From contig MNCI01037842.1 of NCBI GenBank assembly GCA_015680685.1, forward strand, positions 188,001 to 220,426: 32,426 bases of DNA. The letters are read 5' to 3'. Every line of letters begins with the position of its first letter. Position 1 is the first letter of the stretch. The position numbers were made by a program, and so were the translations under genes. This document shows, piece after piece, positions 11,041 through 22,490 of the stretch. The DNA is from Gnetum montanum (lineage: Eukaryota > Streptophyta > Gnetopsida > Gnetales > Gnetaceae). The notes under the pieces were generated by a model that was given only the letters and a program-made list of their open reading frames with translations, had not been told where the DNA came from and made no database searches.

Positions 11041-11700
11041 ACTATGGATAAGATAGTTTGAACTTCCATGGTAAGAACATAAATATTTATTTGAAGACAA
11101 GAGACATCTATCAACTACCATTCTACATTACCATCAAGGTGTTTCCAAAGCATCAGTTCTACTCATACATGTTGATGACATTTTTGGATCAAATGTGATC
11201 ACATGGACCATTATCAAGTGTATCAATATCCATGATTAGTAGCTTTCAATTAAATCTATACTAACCTTATTTCATTTAATGGAATAGAACTATAGTTTAT
11301 AAGTTCCATTAGATTACCTTTCATGATAGACAATGTTGTATAATCTAAGATAATTTTTATGATGGTACACAAGTGACTTGGTGTCAATTATATGATAGGA
11401 TAACCATGGCTAGCTTAACACTAAGCTATATATTCTTCCATACATTAGGACTTGCATATCCCTATTTTTAACTATAAGATATTCATCTCTATGAATAAAT
11501 AGATCTTGAGTGTCTCTCACCTACATTGAGAAGTCCAATATTATTAACTTAGTGGCAAGCTCGCTGATAGTAAGCTTGAAGCTACAAAAAAACATAGAGT
11601 TCCTTTTTCTCCTAAAAATTCTATGATTGCCATAGATTTTATAGACTTTGGTAATGAGTCTATTTTTGATATCAAGTTTGTTGACTTGGGCTTTGGTGTA
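11041..11700 (+). pseudogene. Possible gypsy aspartic protease remnant
   Basis: Plus-strand readings give LPFYITIKVF near 11115, then VNYMIGRPWLA near 11380-11410. The second resembles the YN.ILGRPWLH motif near the end of Tat-like proteases and is followed by a SS.H-like phrase, as in those proteins. A longer open stretch follows (HRVPFSPKNSMIAIDFIDFG near 11600-11650). The active-site DSG/DTG is not recognisable. The call depends mainly on one short motif and on position after gag. Confidence 0.42.
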
Positions 11701-12225
11701 CTAGACATAGGAGAAGGATTTTCCCTTTCCTTCTTATTTAGTAGCTTAAAAATTCTTGTGAATATAATAATCTTAGATTACTAATCTCTTTCAACCTTTC
11801 TTATTTGATACTAAGTGATGAACATCTACTAGCACCTATTAGGATTTTCTTTAACTGATCGTTTTGCATTGTGTGCTATCATTAGGCAATCTTGCTTAGT
11901 GAAAAAAATGAGAAATACCTTTCTACTTTAACATTTTCTAAATTACCTATTATTATTAGGAAACATTAATTTAATAAGTTTTTATTAGCTTTGACATATG
12001 ACGTTGATTTTAGCGATTAATACACAAACAATGGCTAAGTCAAAATTCATGTAAAGAAGATTTTTTTATTATTTTCTTAAACTCTTGTACAACTGATACA
12101 CATCATAACATTTAACATAACATCTTACTCTAACATCAAACACACTTGAAACTTTATATAATTCTTTTTTAGATACAAATAACATAGAAATAATAAGAAA
12201 ATATAGAAAAATAATGCTCAACAAC
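11701..12225. other. No recognisable gene
   Basis: AT-rich DNA between the plus-strand gypsy remnant and the end of the minus-strand unassigned coding region. No RT or RNase H follows the protease-like remnant, so the plus-strand element is truncated or interrupted here. Confidence 0.45.
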
Positions 12226-15200
12226 CTTATTCACCCTCAATAGCTTTCTTCTTTACTTCATCAATTTGCATTGGAGTTGGCTCTTTTGCTAGTATTTGGC
12301 TACTTTTCTTAAGGATTGTCATAAAAATCAAGACAAAAAGATTAGTTTCATTTTATTTTGTCACTTAGATAAAATAAAATAAAATGATTGCCCAAAGTCT
12401 TGATGCTTAACCTATGTCTCTTGGTAGATATCTAGTATCCATTTTTCTATATCCTCTAAGCTTTGATTGGTTGTGTCTAATATGTCAAATGTTGAGCTTG
12501 AAATATTTGATACAATGTTTACTCACTCATCTTTGTAGGATTTCAAATCTTCTATGGAGATATCATCATTATTCCCTTTTCACTATAGGTTCTCCTTAGG
12601 AACCTCTCTATTCTTCCTATAGTATAGTAATCACCACATTGTTTATAAAATCTTTAGATAAATCTACCATATTGGTCTATTTAATAGATAAAATTTTTAT
12701 TTTTTTTATCTACATAAAAGATTTTATTTTCTTTCAATAATCTATGGCACCCTCTTTTGTACGACCACTTATTAGTTTGGTGATTCCTACTCCAACTCTC
12801 TCATGCTACTACTGAGTTTCTTAGATTGATCATGGAATGCATCATGGACAACTACTTCTTTTTGATCAATGCCCTATGGAACTCCATATCCTTATTCTTT
12901 TCTCTCCAATATGCATGGAAGGATGGTTGTCTCTAACCAAGTTACTATCTTTGATTTATGCTTCTAGTAGCTTCACATGTTTAGACAACATCCTTATTTG
13001 ACATTCACCTTGTTCTTTATCTTTTCATGATTGCTCTAACAAATCTAGAAGTATGGTGTGATGTTGGTATGTTTCATGGCCAATAATCCCACATCCTTAT
13101 CATAGTTGAGAGAAAATCTTACTTTCTCAACAACAATATTCTCTTTTTCTATATCTACATTTATTACTAGATCATAAAAAGTAACTTGATCTCTATCTAG
13201 CTTTATTTTTGTTTTTTCATAGTAAATAAGAACATCAAATGCTCTACAGTGATTTTTATTCTATAGTAATAATGTTTCTAACTTACCTAGGGATATTAAA
13301 TTCAAAATTGTCTCCATATCCTATACCAAGTCTTCTAATATTATCTTGTCTTTTATTCAAGCCTACATTTTTATTTTCATCTTTAACAAAGAGGAGAAAA
13401 TGGTTAAGTTTCTTTAACGTTATTATAATCAACATATAAACTTTTGAGGAAATGTCATTTACACTTACCATATGACATGGAATTCTTAGAACTTTTCACT
13501 TTTGCAACAGTTTAAATTAATTTTGTGATTGGTGAATTGATGTCTGTCAAAGGTCAAGAAGGGATCTTCAACTTTGAAAGTTCATCTCTTTCTCTATCTT
13601 CAACCTCCTATTCCTTTTGACTTGTTTCATTGATGTTTAAATTAAAGATGCTAGAAAATGATATACTTTCTTCATCCCTTTTATTTTTCTTTAATGAAAA
13701 AAAGTCATGTAAAAAATATTTCTCTTTTTAGCTCATACCTTTCTTTTAATCTTTAGGAATTGAATGAAGGCTAGAATGTAGCCTTTTCACATCATGTTCT
13801 AGTGTTCTTCTATCTTGGCTAACTTTTGTAGATAAAAATAGCGAAGTATTAGTGTAACATCATTTTCTATTAACATCAAAATTATGAAATACATTGTGTT
13901 AATGAAACTTAGTGCAAAAATTATATAAAATAAAAAACTCATAAATACTTACATATTTGTATCTTTAATTGCTCATGGAAGACTTTTACTTTCAAGGTAT
14001 TGTAGAAGATTTCCTCTTAAAAAAGAGATTTTTTTTTCTTAACACCTATTCTTTTTGCATATTTGTAGATCTACTCTCTAAAATTACCTTTTTCTGTGCT
14101 TCTATGTTACCACATATTTTCTTTTGGAATTTCTCAATGCTATTAGAAACTGAGGACCAAAACTCTTCTTTGATCTTTGAATTTAACATCAAAGGACTAT
14201 CACCTTTGATGCTATAGGAAAACATCACACTTTCCAAGTGTTGGCACAATGGGGGCTTGAAGTCTACCTTTAAAGCAACATCAACTTGATTCTCTTCTCC
14301 TTGGAAAAATAACATTGCCACTACCTTTCTTAAGTTGTACTAAAACACAAAATTGAGCTACTTGCTCACTATCTTCCTATTTTCCTTCTTGTCCTCTTAG
14401 AGTAGTTGTTCCATTTCTTCCACTACCTCTTGATAGATTACTAATTCCTAGCCAATTTTCCTCCCTTAATTCATTACCTCATACAACTTGTATAACCACA
14501 TAGGGCTAGGTTCCATTTCTATCATATCTTATTATAAAAGAGTCTCTCAATGAATAAAGGGATCAACTTCTTCAAGTCTTCACTATTTCCTTTATGGAAA
14601 TTAATGGTGTACCTCTTCTCTAATCCTATCCACTCTTCTATGACTACCAATTTTATTGAATATAACTTCAAACTATCATTATTTTCTAGTTTAGATTCCC
14701 CAACAAATACTTCAGTGTAGTTGGATCCCAAGTGATGATCACTTTTCTCTTGTCTATACACAATAAAATTACTTTTGCTACTAAATAACTCTTTATTAAG
14801 CCCACACACTTTGTCATGATAGGTTAGGAGTACTTTAAGCCTAAAGCACATAAAATTATTATTCTATTGAACTTTCCAAAATAATTTATACCCTCCTCTT
14901 CAAAAAGTCACTTCTAGATGCTTTGTGCTTCTATGTGGACCTTACCTCAAACTCTTTAACTACTTCCATGATGTTAATTAACCTAGTTTCATCAATGCTT
15001 ACTTGAGCTTCAAGTAAGCATATACCAAGATTAGATAATTTAATATTTTCTTCTAAAATTAACAAAAATACATAAAAATAAACTAATTTTTGCTTATTGT
15101 TTGGCCTCATGATAATTCTTGCCCACTTTGACCACTCTACATTTTCACTGTGGGTTTTATTCCACATTGGATGAAGCATCCTTGATTATTGTACTTAATC

Positions 15201-15803
15201 CAAAACTTGTATAGTCTTAGCCCCTTGCACTATACGTTGACATGGGACATCACTTAAGGTCTCTAATTTTGATGTTGGGAAAGATCCTGAAACAAGTTAT
15301 GTAGAAATGCTAAATGATAAGGACTTTGTACATCTGAATCATTGAATATACACACAAAAAATATTCAAAGTTAGTTTCTGTTAGACAATAAAATGCTAAT
15401 GTTTCCTAGCTCTTAAACTTATAACTCATCTCTTAATTAAAATTTGAAATCTTGGTGAGTTAGACATTGTCTTGGAAATCTAGATTTCTAGCAACAATGT
15501 GCTATCAACATTGAGCTATAGATATTCTCTTTACCCTCACAATTTGTCCAAGAATTTTTTGTAGAACAAGACATCCTTGGATAAATTTTTGATATTAGAT
15601 GAAACCCCAAAATAGAATCCCAGAAGTATTTCCTCTAAAGCTTGCAAAACCAGCTCTTTACCTAGCTTAGTCCAAATCACCACTCAGAAGTGAGCAATGT
15701 AGAACCTTAATAATTAGAAATCTTCCTTCTTGGCCTATAGATTAGATGAAATTAGTGTGTTATCATCCAATAGGGTCTTGCTAAGATTTTGACCTACCTT
15801 CAT
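12226..15803 (-). pseudogene. Long decayed coding region, family not recognised
   Basis: A minus-strand protein-like signal can be followed over about 3.5 kb with frame changes and many stops. A plausible ATG is at 15803 (MKVGQNLSKTLLDDN). Readable blocks are KELVLQALEEILLGFYFGVS near 15620, WSKWARIIMRPNNKQKLVYF near 15110, KSNFIVYRQEKSDHHLGSNY near 14760, an open 91-codon stretch at 14321-14046, a 62-codon stretch at 13471-13283, a heptad-like segment (LLSKHVKLLEAQIKDSN) near 12950 and a Lys/Pro-rich end (AKEPTPMQIDEVKKKAIEGE) near 12230. I see no RT, integrase, gag knuckle, helicase or transposase motif. It could be an element-specific ORF, an old host-gene copy or another transposon protein. 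Confidence 0.45.
14187..14211. other. Perfect 9-bp inverted repeat (hairpin)
   Basis: CATCAAAGG and its exact complement CCTTTGATG flank a 7-base loop, ACTATCA. It lies inside the unassigned minus-strand coding region with no T-run beside it, so it is probably incidental. Confidence 0.6.
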
Positions 15804-17640
15804 TTTCTTATTTTCTAAGATGCTTTATTCATTGATGATGAAAAAGTACAGAAGCTCGATACAAAAACCCTAAGCATTGCATCATTCTTGAAACAAACAC
15901 ATGATTTTAGAATTAAAACATAGTATTACATTAAAATATTCACTACACTAAATGTCAAAACATCTTTAAATCATGTTTGTCTCATGTTGAAACTATCCTA
16001 AGTATTCAACATGGTACGTTGATTTCTAGCTCATGACTTTGATGTCTTATATTGAAAACAAAAATTTTATATAAGACATCATTCTTATATTTCTAATTCT
16101 TAGGAATTTGGAAAAAACATTGGTTAAAAATTTTCCTTTTATTTACTATGTTGCATACTTTTTGCACTTCATGTTGGTATAAATTGATGTAGAGTGTTAA
16201 AACTAAAATCAAACATTAGGAAGAAAACTTCTATAACTCTAATGTTTTATGTCATTGCTTTTAATGTAGGGAATTATTCTTTGTCTACTAAAATTTTGTT
16301 AGATAATTCATGTTTACATATTATAACCCTTAACATTTTGAGTCAAAAAATACTTTCGATGTACAACATCATCCTATATATTCCAACACTTAAGCACTTT
16401 GTGAAAGCACTCTCTTGTTGAAATCTCATGTCATGTTCTTTAAAGGAAAAAATTCCCAAAATCATGTTTTCTCAAGATTTGAAAAAATGGTTGCAAATTT
16501 TCTAATGAAAACATCAAATTTCCATCATCCTTACCTATACTACCTAATGCATCTAATATATTTATCCTACAGTAACAAAGCAATTATACAATTATTTTTA
16601 CACTATAACAGTGATCTTAAATCTAAAATTTTACTTTATTTCCTCACAAAAATCTATTGCAAAACCTATATTTCAATTTTTTTCATGCATATTGATAAGA
16701 TAAACTATAAAATCAATGCATGCGTTCAATTTCTAATGGTAGATCTGGAAAACTCTTTCAAACCTCAAAAGCTCAAACTACATGATGGGATTCTTGATTC
16801 TCATCACAAAATCAAATGAAAAGCTTAATATAAGCATTACAACTTATCTTAAATCTCTACAAAATATCAAATTAAAGCTTAGCATTATATCTAGCTAGCA
16901 AATCTTTTGAAAATTTGAAATTTAAGCATAGTTGTTATGGAAAAATATTAGAAATAGTAAAGCTTGGTAGAAAATTTATAACTAGGGTTTGGGTAACTCA
17001 CATATGAGCTATGGAAGGGTGTGATTAGGGTCCCCTACTTATTACTGCTACTACTTGCCATGCTATTTTTAGATGTTTACTCTATTATTAGTTTTGCTTG
17101 CTTATGCATAAATTCTTCAATGCTCCTGATGCAAAAGAGAGCTTTTGTTCCTAACTTTCCCTTCATCATTTCTTCTATAGCTTAGAAACAACATGTGCCA
17201 TAAGAATCTTGGCATCCACTATATTTTGATATTTCTTTGCTTAATTTTTAATGTTCTTTATTAGATGAAAAATATGACTTCTTCATTCTATCCTAGGTGA
17301 ACATGGCTACCTACCTAGAGTCTCTATTTCAACCTCTAATCTTAAGCCACCCTACAAGCTAGATACATAAGGATTTAGATCCCTCTTTTTTCAATTTTTA
17401 ACATTAAACCCAACCACTCTTGTATCCTATTTTGACATTATAGAGGATGAACTTTTATCATAGTCAAATATTTTTTTCTTAATCAAGAGCCTCTTCTAAC
17501 CAATGATTAATTGATCGACATGCTAGTACTAAGTCATATGGGTGAAAAAAAGACTCTTTAACTTAGTTCTCTTTTCTCTTTATATCTTTAAGAGTCCATT
17601 CTAATAACCTTGGAAAAACATATAATTACTTACTTGGGGA
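15804..17640. other. No recognisable gene
   Basis: AT-rich DNA upstream (in minus orientation) of the unassigned coding region. The longest open stretch, 134 codons on the plus strand at 16415-16819, encodes a His/Lys/Leu-rich peptide without motifs and is probably chance. ACTAGGGTTTGGGTAACTC near 16980 and a slightly GC-richer stretch to about 17060 could mark an element end or leader, but nothing can be shown. Confidence 0.4.
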
Positions 17641-17880
17641 TATAGTAACATTTTTGGTTTAGATCCTAATCTAGTTTGACACAATATCATCTTGGAAGAA
17701 GGTTCAAACCTAGAAAACGAAAAATTAAGAAAATTAATCCTACTAGAGCTCTCACTATAAAAGAAGAGATAACTAAACTATACAATGCTAGATTTACCCA
17801 TGCCATTAACTATTCTAATTAGGTCTCTAACATGGTTATATTTCCTAAAAAAGAATAATGGCATTCACCTATGTATTTAA
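17641..17880 (+). pseudogene. N-terminal edge of a Ty3/gypsy reverse transcriptase
   Basis: A plus-strand reading with one frame change gives GLDPNLV near 17660, then KPRKRKI and, near 17735-17850, PTRALTIKEEITKLYNARFT followed by VSNMVIFPKKE. This matches the start of gypsy RT, where a 'PGIDP..V.H' phrase is followed by a basic segment, then 'I..E...L...GFI......W.SN.V.V.KK'. The rest of the domain (fingers, palm and the catalytic Asp box) is missing. The frame ends near 17880 and a different repeat begins at 18081. It is a truncated copy not joined to any other element in the window. Confidence 0.72.
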
Positions 17881-18080
17881 AAAGCTTCAAAGAAAGTGCA
17901 TGTTGCAGCTTAAAGCTCATAACCCAAAATTCTTCTTTTGATTTGGTGGAAATATAAAGGTAGATAGAATTGCCTTCTTCTCCTCAAACATTATGCATTA
18001 TTACCTTGTATTGATGGAATTTGGTATATTTTTTAATGTAAAAATATTAGATTTGCAATCCACACAATATAGATATCATG

Positions 18081-18228
18081 CATCCTAGCTTGTAGAGGTG
18101 AAAAAAAATGCTTCATAGGCTATGAATGCCTTTGTATTCCAGCTTGTGAAATCCAAAAAAATGTATTCCATAGGCTGAAAATTCCATGTACTCCAACTTA
18201 TAGGGGATGAAAATCCTTAACAAGCTAC
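18081..18228. repeat. Diverged 54-55 bp tandem repeat, about 2.7 copies
   Basis: Units at 18081-18135, 18136-18189 and 18190-18228 share the pattern TCCAGCTTGT......AAAAAAATG.TTCATAGGCT. They have about the same length and are diverged by substitutions and short indels. Confidence 0.7.
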
Positions 18229-19158
18229 AAAATTTAATATTTTTACCTCACACACTAATCATTGCAACTCCACAACTTGGGCAACCTATAAAGACATCAT
18301 GTAGGAATTGAGCTTTAAGCCTACAATGTATAGGGGTGGTAGTGTATGTGGAAGAAATTATCTAAAATTACTCACATGTTTCTAAGAAAGTATCTAAAAA
18401 GTTCTAAAATTCGTTAGAAATATTTCAACAATCATGATAAGAGTAATCAATAAAAACCAAGACCCCATAGCCTATTTAAGCCAATGTTTGATTCATTAAA
18501 AGGATTGTAAGATCATTTTTTCATTGAATAAACTTGAGAATTTTGACGTAGTGTAGGTAGCCAAAAGTCCACAACTATTCCACCCAAGTGTAGGTCATCT
18601 AGAGCAAGACAAGAAAAATCTATTCCTATGACAAGCAAAATCTAAGAGCAAATTGACTAGAGAAGAACAAGTGTAGATCTAGTGGTAGCAAATACCTTGT
18701 TGACTACATCAAATGTTAAAGATATTTTTGTGTTTGTAAGTTTTTACAACCCACAATCTATATTTCCTAAACCTTTGTTTTTATAGTTCATTAATGCAAA
18801 CTTGCAGTTTTGTTTGTTTTTCTACATTGTTTCTTTCATTTCTCTACTCTTCTTCTTAGATCTGGTACTTGAACCATTATTACATACATTCTTTGTCATT
18901 ATTTTCTAATTTCAGTAATAGATCTCTAAGTTCTTAGATGACCAACAAGACCATCTAGGATGCTCTACATCCTTTTCTGAGGCATGTGGATCCATGAGTG
19001 AAGCTATTCCATGCTAGAATTTTCAAATTTCCAACCCAAAATTTTTCAAGTACTACAATTTTCTAGTGCTAAAAGGAGGTCTTTTGCTCAACTTTTTCTC
19101 CAAAGCCTACTACGAAATTTTTTTCCATTAGTGTTGGCCTTAGCTTATGAGACTATTT
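18229..19158 (+). repeat. Candidate LTR/leader of the downstream plus-strand gypsy element
   Basis: A purine-rich AGGGGTGGTAG (18330-18340) is followed by TGTATGTGGAAG, a plausible LTR start. Further on are a TATTTAAG box near 18473 and GAATAAAC near 18525, in the order expected for TATA and polyadenylation signals. The plus-strand gag at 20-22 kb follows in the same direction after a long repeat-bearing leader. I found no terminal copy and no convincing tRNA primer site (TGGTACTTGAACC near 18865 is only a weak match), so this is tentative. Confidence 0.28.
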
Positions 19159-19257
19159 CAACTTGCAAATTTATGTTGGGTTTTTTCAAAACCCAGTGTG
19201 TGGTCTACAACTTGCAAGTTTATGTTGAGTTTTCCCCAAAACCAAATGTGTGGCCTC
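19159..19257. repeat. 49-50 bp direct tandem repeat, 2 copies
   Basis: Copies at 19159-19207 and 19208-19257 both start CAACTTGCAA.TTTATGTTG.GTTTT and end GTGTGG.CT. A third, very short start (CAACCTAGAAATTCA) follows. Confidence 0.85.
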
Positions 19258-19558
19258 CAACCTAGAAATTCACAATAATTTTCACTTTAAATTTTTTTCA
19301 GTAATAGTGTGTAGAACCACCCTTATTTTGTACACTTTAAACCCTAAAAATTAATTATTTTTCCAGTGTAGTGCATAGTGCTACCATAGACCCTTATTCA
19401 ACCTTTTTAATTGTAGTACACATCGTCATCCTTGTAAGCACTATTTATACTTTGTATTCTTTTTAGTCATTTTTCCTTTTATATGATAGAAAAAACTTTA
19501 AACAATTTTTTTTTGAAAATTATTACTTTGTAATTGTAGCACATTTAAGGTTTTATAG

Positions 19559-19931
19559 TCTCCTACACTAAGACTCCCATGCCCTCTGCAATCTCACATG
19601 ATAAGGCTTCCACACACTAGGTGTTCTTACACATTAAGGCTTCAACACACTAGTTTGTCTCATACATTGAGGCTTCCACACATTGGGTAGTATCACACAC
19701 TGAGAATTTCATACACTAGGTAGTCTTGCATGCTAAGGCATCCAAATATTGGGTAGGCTTACATGCTAAGACTTCCACAAGTTGGGTAATCTCACATGCT
19801 AGGGATTCCATAGATTGGGTAGTCTCACACTCTTAGGACTTCCAAAGGTTGTAAATCCTACTTGCTGTGAAAGTATCATACACTAAAGCCTTAGATGTTG
19901 AAGCTCCATACATTGTGGACCTTACATGCTA
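19559..19931. repeat. 33-bp minisatellite, 11 units plus a partial
   Basis: Units start at 19559, 19592, 19625, 19658, 19691, 19724, 19757, 19790, 19823, 19856 and 19889. The first ten are exactly 33 bases and the eleventh is 32. The first half of the consensus is TCTCACATGCTAAGGCTTCC and the second half ACACATTGGGTAG. The middle units are closest to consensus and the outer ones most diverged. The period of 33 is a multiple of three, but the plus frame gives a stop (TAG) at most unit ends, so coding is not supported. It lies in the leader upstream of the gag at 20 kb. Confidence 0.95.
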
Positions 19932-20049
19932 CAAAGTTGTATCTTTTTTAAACATTATGAAACTTTAATTCTTTATCACTTTTACCAATTTACTAGTTTT
20001 CTACATTTTATGCCTTTTACATTAATAGTTCTACCTCACAACATCTCAC

Positions 20050-22290
20050 ACATGGTCTCATACCAAGAAGTTGTCTACATCTATGATCCTAAGGATTTAG
20101 TCGTTATAGAACAGAGACAATCCCTTAGGTGGATGGTGCTAGAGCCATCTTATATGAATATTAATGAAGAATATTATAACTTTATTTTCCCTAAGATTCA
20201 AGTTGACTTTATTATCCATCATAGAGAGTCATAATTAAAATGTCAATTTGAGATAATCCACAAGAATGGGAAGGGGTATATTCCGTCATCTTATGATCAA
20301 ATCAAACTAACTAATTTTCATACCTATATGTNTCTTATGATCAAATCAAACTAACTAATTTTCATACCTATATGTTGGCACAACTAGTAGAACTAGAGAA
20401 GGCGAATGATGAGATTAGCTCAAAGGAAACCTAAGAGTTAAAGGATGATTTTGAGATAGAGTATGAATTTGATACTTTCATAGGGGATTTGTTACAATGA
20501 TCAACTTCAAAGACAACCATTCCTAACTCCACATCTCCTATATCTTCTATGGATCAAATTGCCTATTCTACCCTCTTACATCCTACCATGTTCAAATGAA
20601 CACTAATTGTTGTAACACATCAATCTCATGTAACATCCCACTTCAACTTGATGTTTTCATCAATATCTTTTGTGACCCAACCTTATTCAATATGATAATC
20701 ACCTATGGTATCTACCACACCTCATCCTTTCATCATACTTACAAGCCCCTCTTCAAGACCCCTAGGCTTCATAAGCTTCTCACACTCCCTTTGTTCTCTT
20801 TATTCCTCATGTGTCAACTTAAACATCCTTCTCTTTAGTTAACCCTCCCATGATGGTGGTTACAAAACTTCTTCCATCTATACCAATGTTAGTCACATAA
20901 CCTCAATCCATTCACCCTCCTCCTCAACCATTAGTGTAAATACTACAACCTACAGGTATTCCCCAAGGCTTGGATCAAGCCTTCTAAATGATCCAAGACC
21001 TTATCAAAGATCTACGAAAATGTAAAGCTAATGCCACTTAAATGGTAAAAATTATGAATTTCTATTAGGATGATCCCATAAGCCCTATTGTTCATCAAAT
21101 AACCTTACCTGTAGGCATGTCTATACTAAACTTCACTAAATACAATGATGAAGGGAATCCTTATGCACATCTAGTCATCTTTTATTTTAAGTCCCTCTTG
21201 TTGCAAGCATGGTATCCTACAATACTATGACTTTTTCCTATGTCTCTTAAGTGAAAGGCTTTAGACTAGTATTGAACCTTATTGAGAGGATCCATCTCTT
21301 TCCTTAAGGACTTAATAAACTAATTTTTCAACCACTTTGGATATAACTTAAAGATACCTAATATATTGGACTAACTTATGAAGGTGAAGTAGGGACCACT
21401 TGAACCAATCTAATGGTTCATTTAAAGGTGGAATTTAATGCTTAGTAAGGTCCGGAATCCTATCTATAAAATCTATATTCTAGCCATCTTCAAAGGTGCT
21501 ATAAATAACTTCATCAAGTCAAAGCTATAATATTTAGAGCAGTAATCACTAGGTCTTCACAAACTAAGAATATCAAGGAGGCAGTTGAGGCCAGTAACGA
21601 TCTAACCTATGTGTCCTATAAAAACCAACATGTAAAGAGGGATAAGGAGAAAATTAAGCAAGAATAAACAATTGTGGCTGTAATAATAAAAGAGACAAAA
21701 TAAATAGAATGTTGGAGATCACCACCATGTAACACATCTTCTAACTCATCTCAACCATATACTTTAATGTCCCAAATGAACCAATACCAAACTTTGGATA
21801 GAAAAGAAGATCAAAATACACTAGGTTTCCTAGGAAGTCCTCTAAGATTTTAGAATAATTTCTTAAAGACAATCATATATAACATAAGAAACTATATGAG
21901 GAAGCTCATAAGAGGCATGATCATTTTTGCAACATAGCTACAGATCCAAAAATAGAAACTAAAGATGATCCAAAGCTACCAATGTACTTTAGACTGGATA
22001 GGTTTTGTCATTATCATCAAATGGCTAGTCATGATACCAATTTTTTCCTACTGTTAAAGGATGACCTCCAAAAGATGACTGACTAGGAAGAGCATGTGTT
22101 ATACGAGCCCAACTCTCCAAATTCCAATAATAACTCTTACACTATAGCCTCATTCATCAAAATCAAATGGTCTAATTCTTGTAGAAAACCATTTGTCAAT
22201 AGAGTACCACCAACTAGTACTTATCCCAAAAACACAAAACCTAGAAAGCCCTGCTTCATACAGGTACTACCAACTAGTATTGTTAGATAA
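20050..22290 (+). pseudogene. Ty3/gypsy gag (Tat-like, decayed)
   Basis: This is the capsid polyprotein of a plus-strand gypsy element. A readable N-terminal part at 20053-20234 (MVSYQEVVYIYDPKDLVVIE) continues past a stop and an N-flanked duplication to LAQLVELEKANDEISSKE near 20400. The gag domain is at about 21115-21500: LNFTKYNDEGNPYAHLVIFY near 21128, FPMSLK and KALD near 21240, then RGSISFLKDLIN near 21278. Next comes a CX2HX4HX4C-type knuckle, FCHYHQMASHDTN, at 22003-22041, with its last Cys replaced by Phe. The C-x2-H-x4-H-x4-C pattern is typical of Tat-like gag. Stops replace expected Gln, Gly and Trp codons at many places. No protease, RT or integrase follows: at about 22.3-22.5 kb the sequence meets a minus-strand element. 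Confidence 0.78.
20289..20375. other. 43-bp exact duplication separated by a single N
   Basis: Bases 20289-20331 and 20333-20375 are identical over 43 bases, and the only ambiguous base in the window, N at 20332, lies between them. Collapsing the two copies into one restores an open gag frame running through GYIPSSYDQIKLTNFHTYML. With both copies plus N (44 bases) the frame is broken. This fits an assembly join whose overlapping ends were not merged. Confidence 0.9.
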
Positions 22291-22490
22291 GTCTATGGTT
22301 TTGTTAAATAATGCATCAAATAATGCTTCCCTAACTACCTCTTTAGAAGATATTTTACATATGAACGCAACATCTTTTGATGTATCTCCTTGGTCACTAA
22401 ATTCTCCTTCAAAAAATAGAAATTTACAAACATGGTGATTGTCATCAAACACTTCAAAGGAAATACATTATCAAGGATAGAATAATATTT

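Noticed and set aside
16415-16819. 134-codon plus-strand ORF, the longest in the window, as a gene
   Set aside because: Low-complexity composition, no motif, no plausible promoter or splice structure, and it lies in unremarkable AT-rich DNA.
18855-18880. Primer binding site TGGTACTTGAACC
   Set aside because: It matches the initiator-Met-type TGGTATCAGAGC at only about half its positions, and its distance from a proven LTR end is unknown.
19559-19931. CRISPR-like array or 11-residue protein repeat
   Set aside because: The units are contiguous and diverged along their whole length with no spacer/repeat alternation, and the plus frame has a stop at most unit ends.
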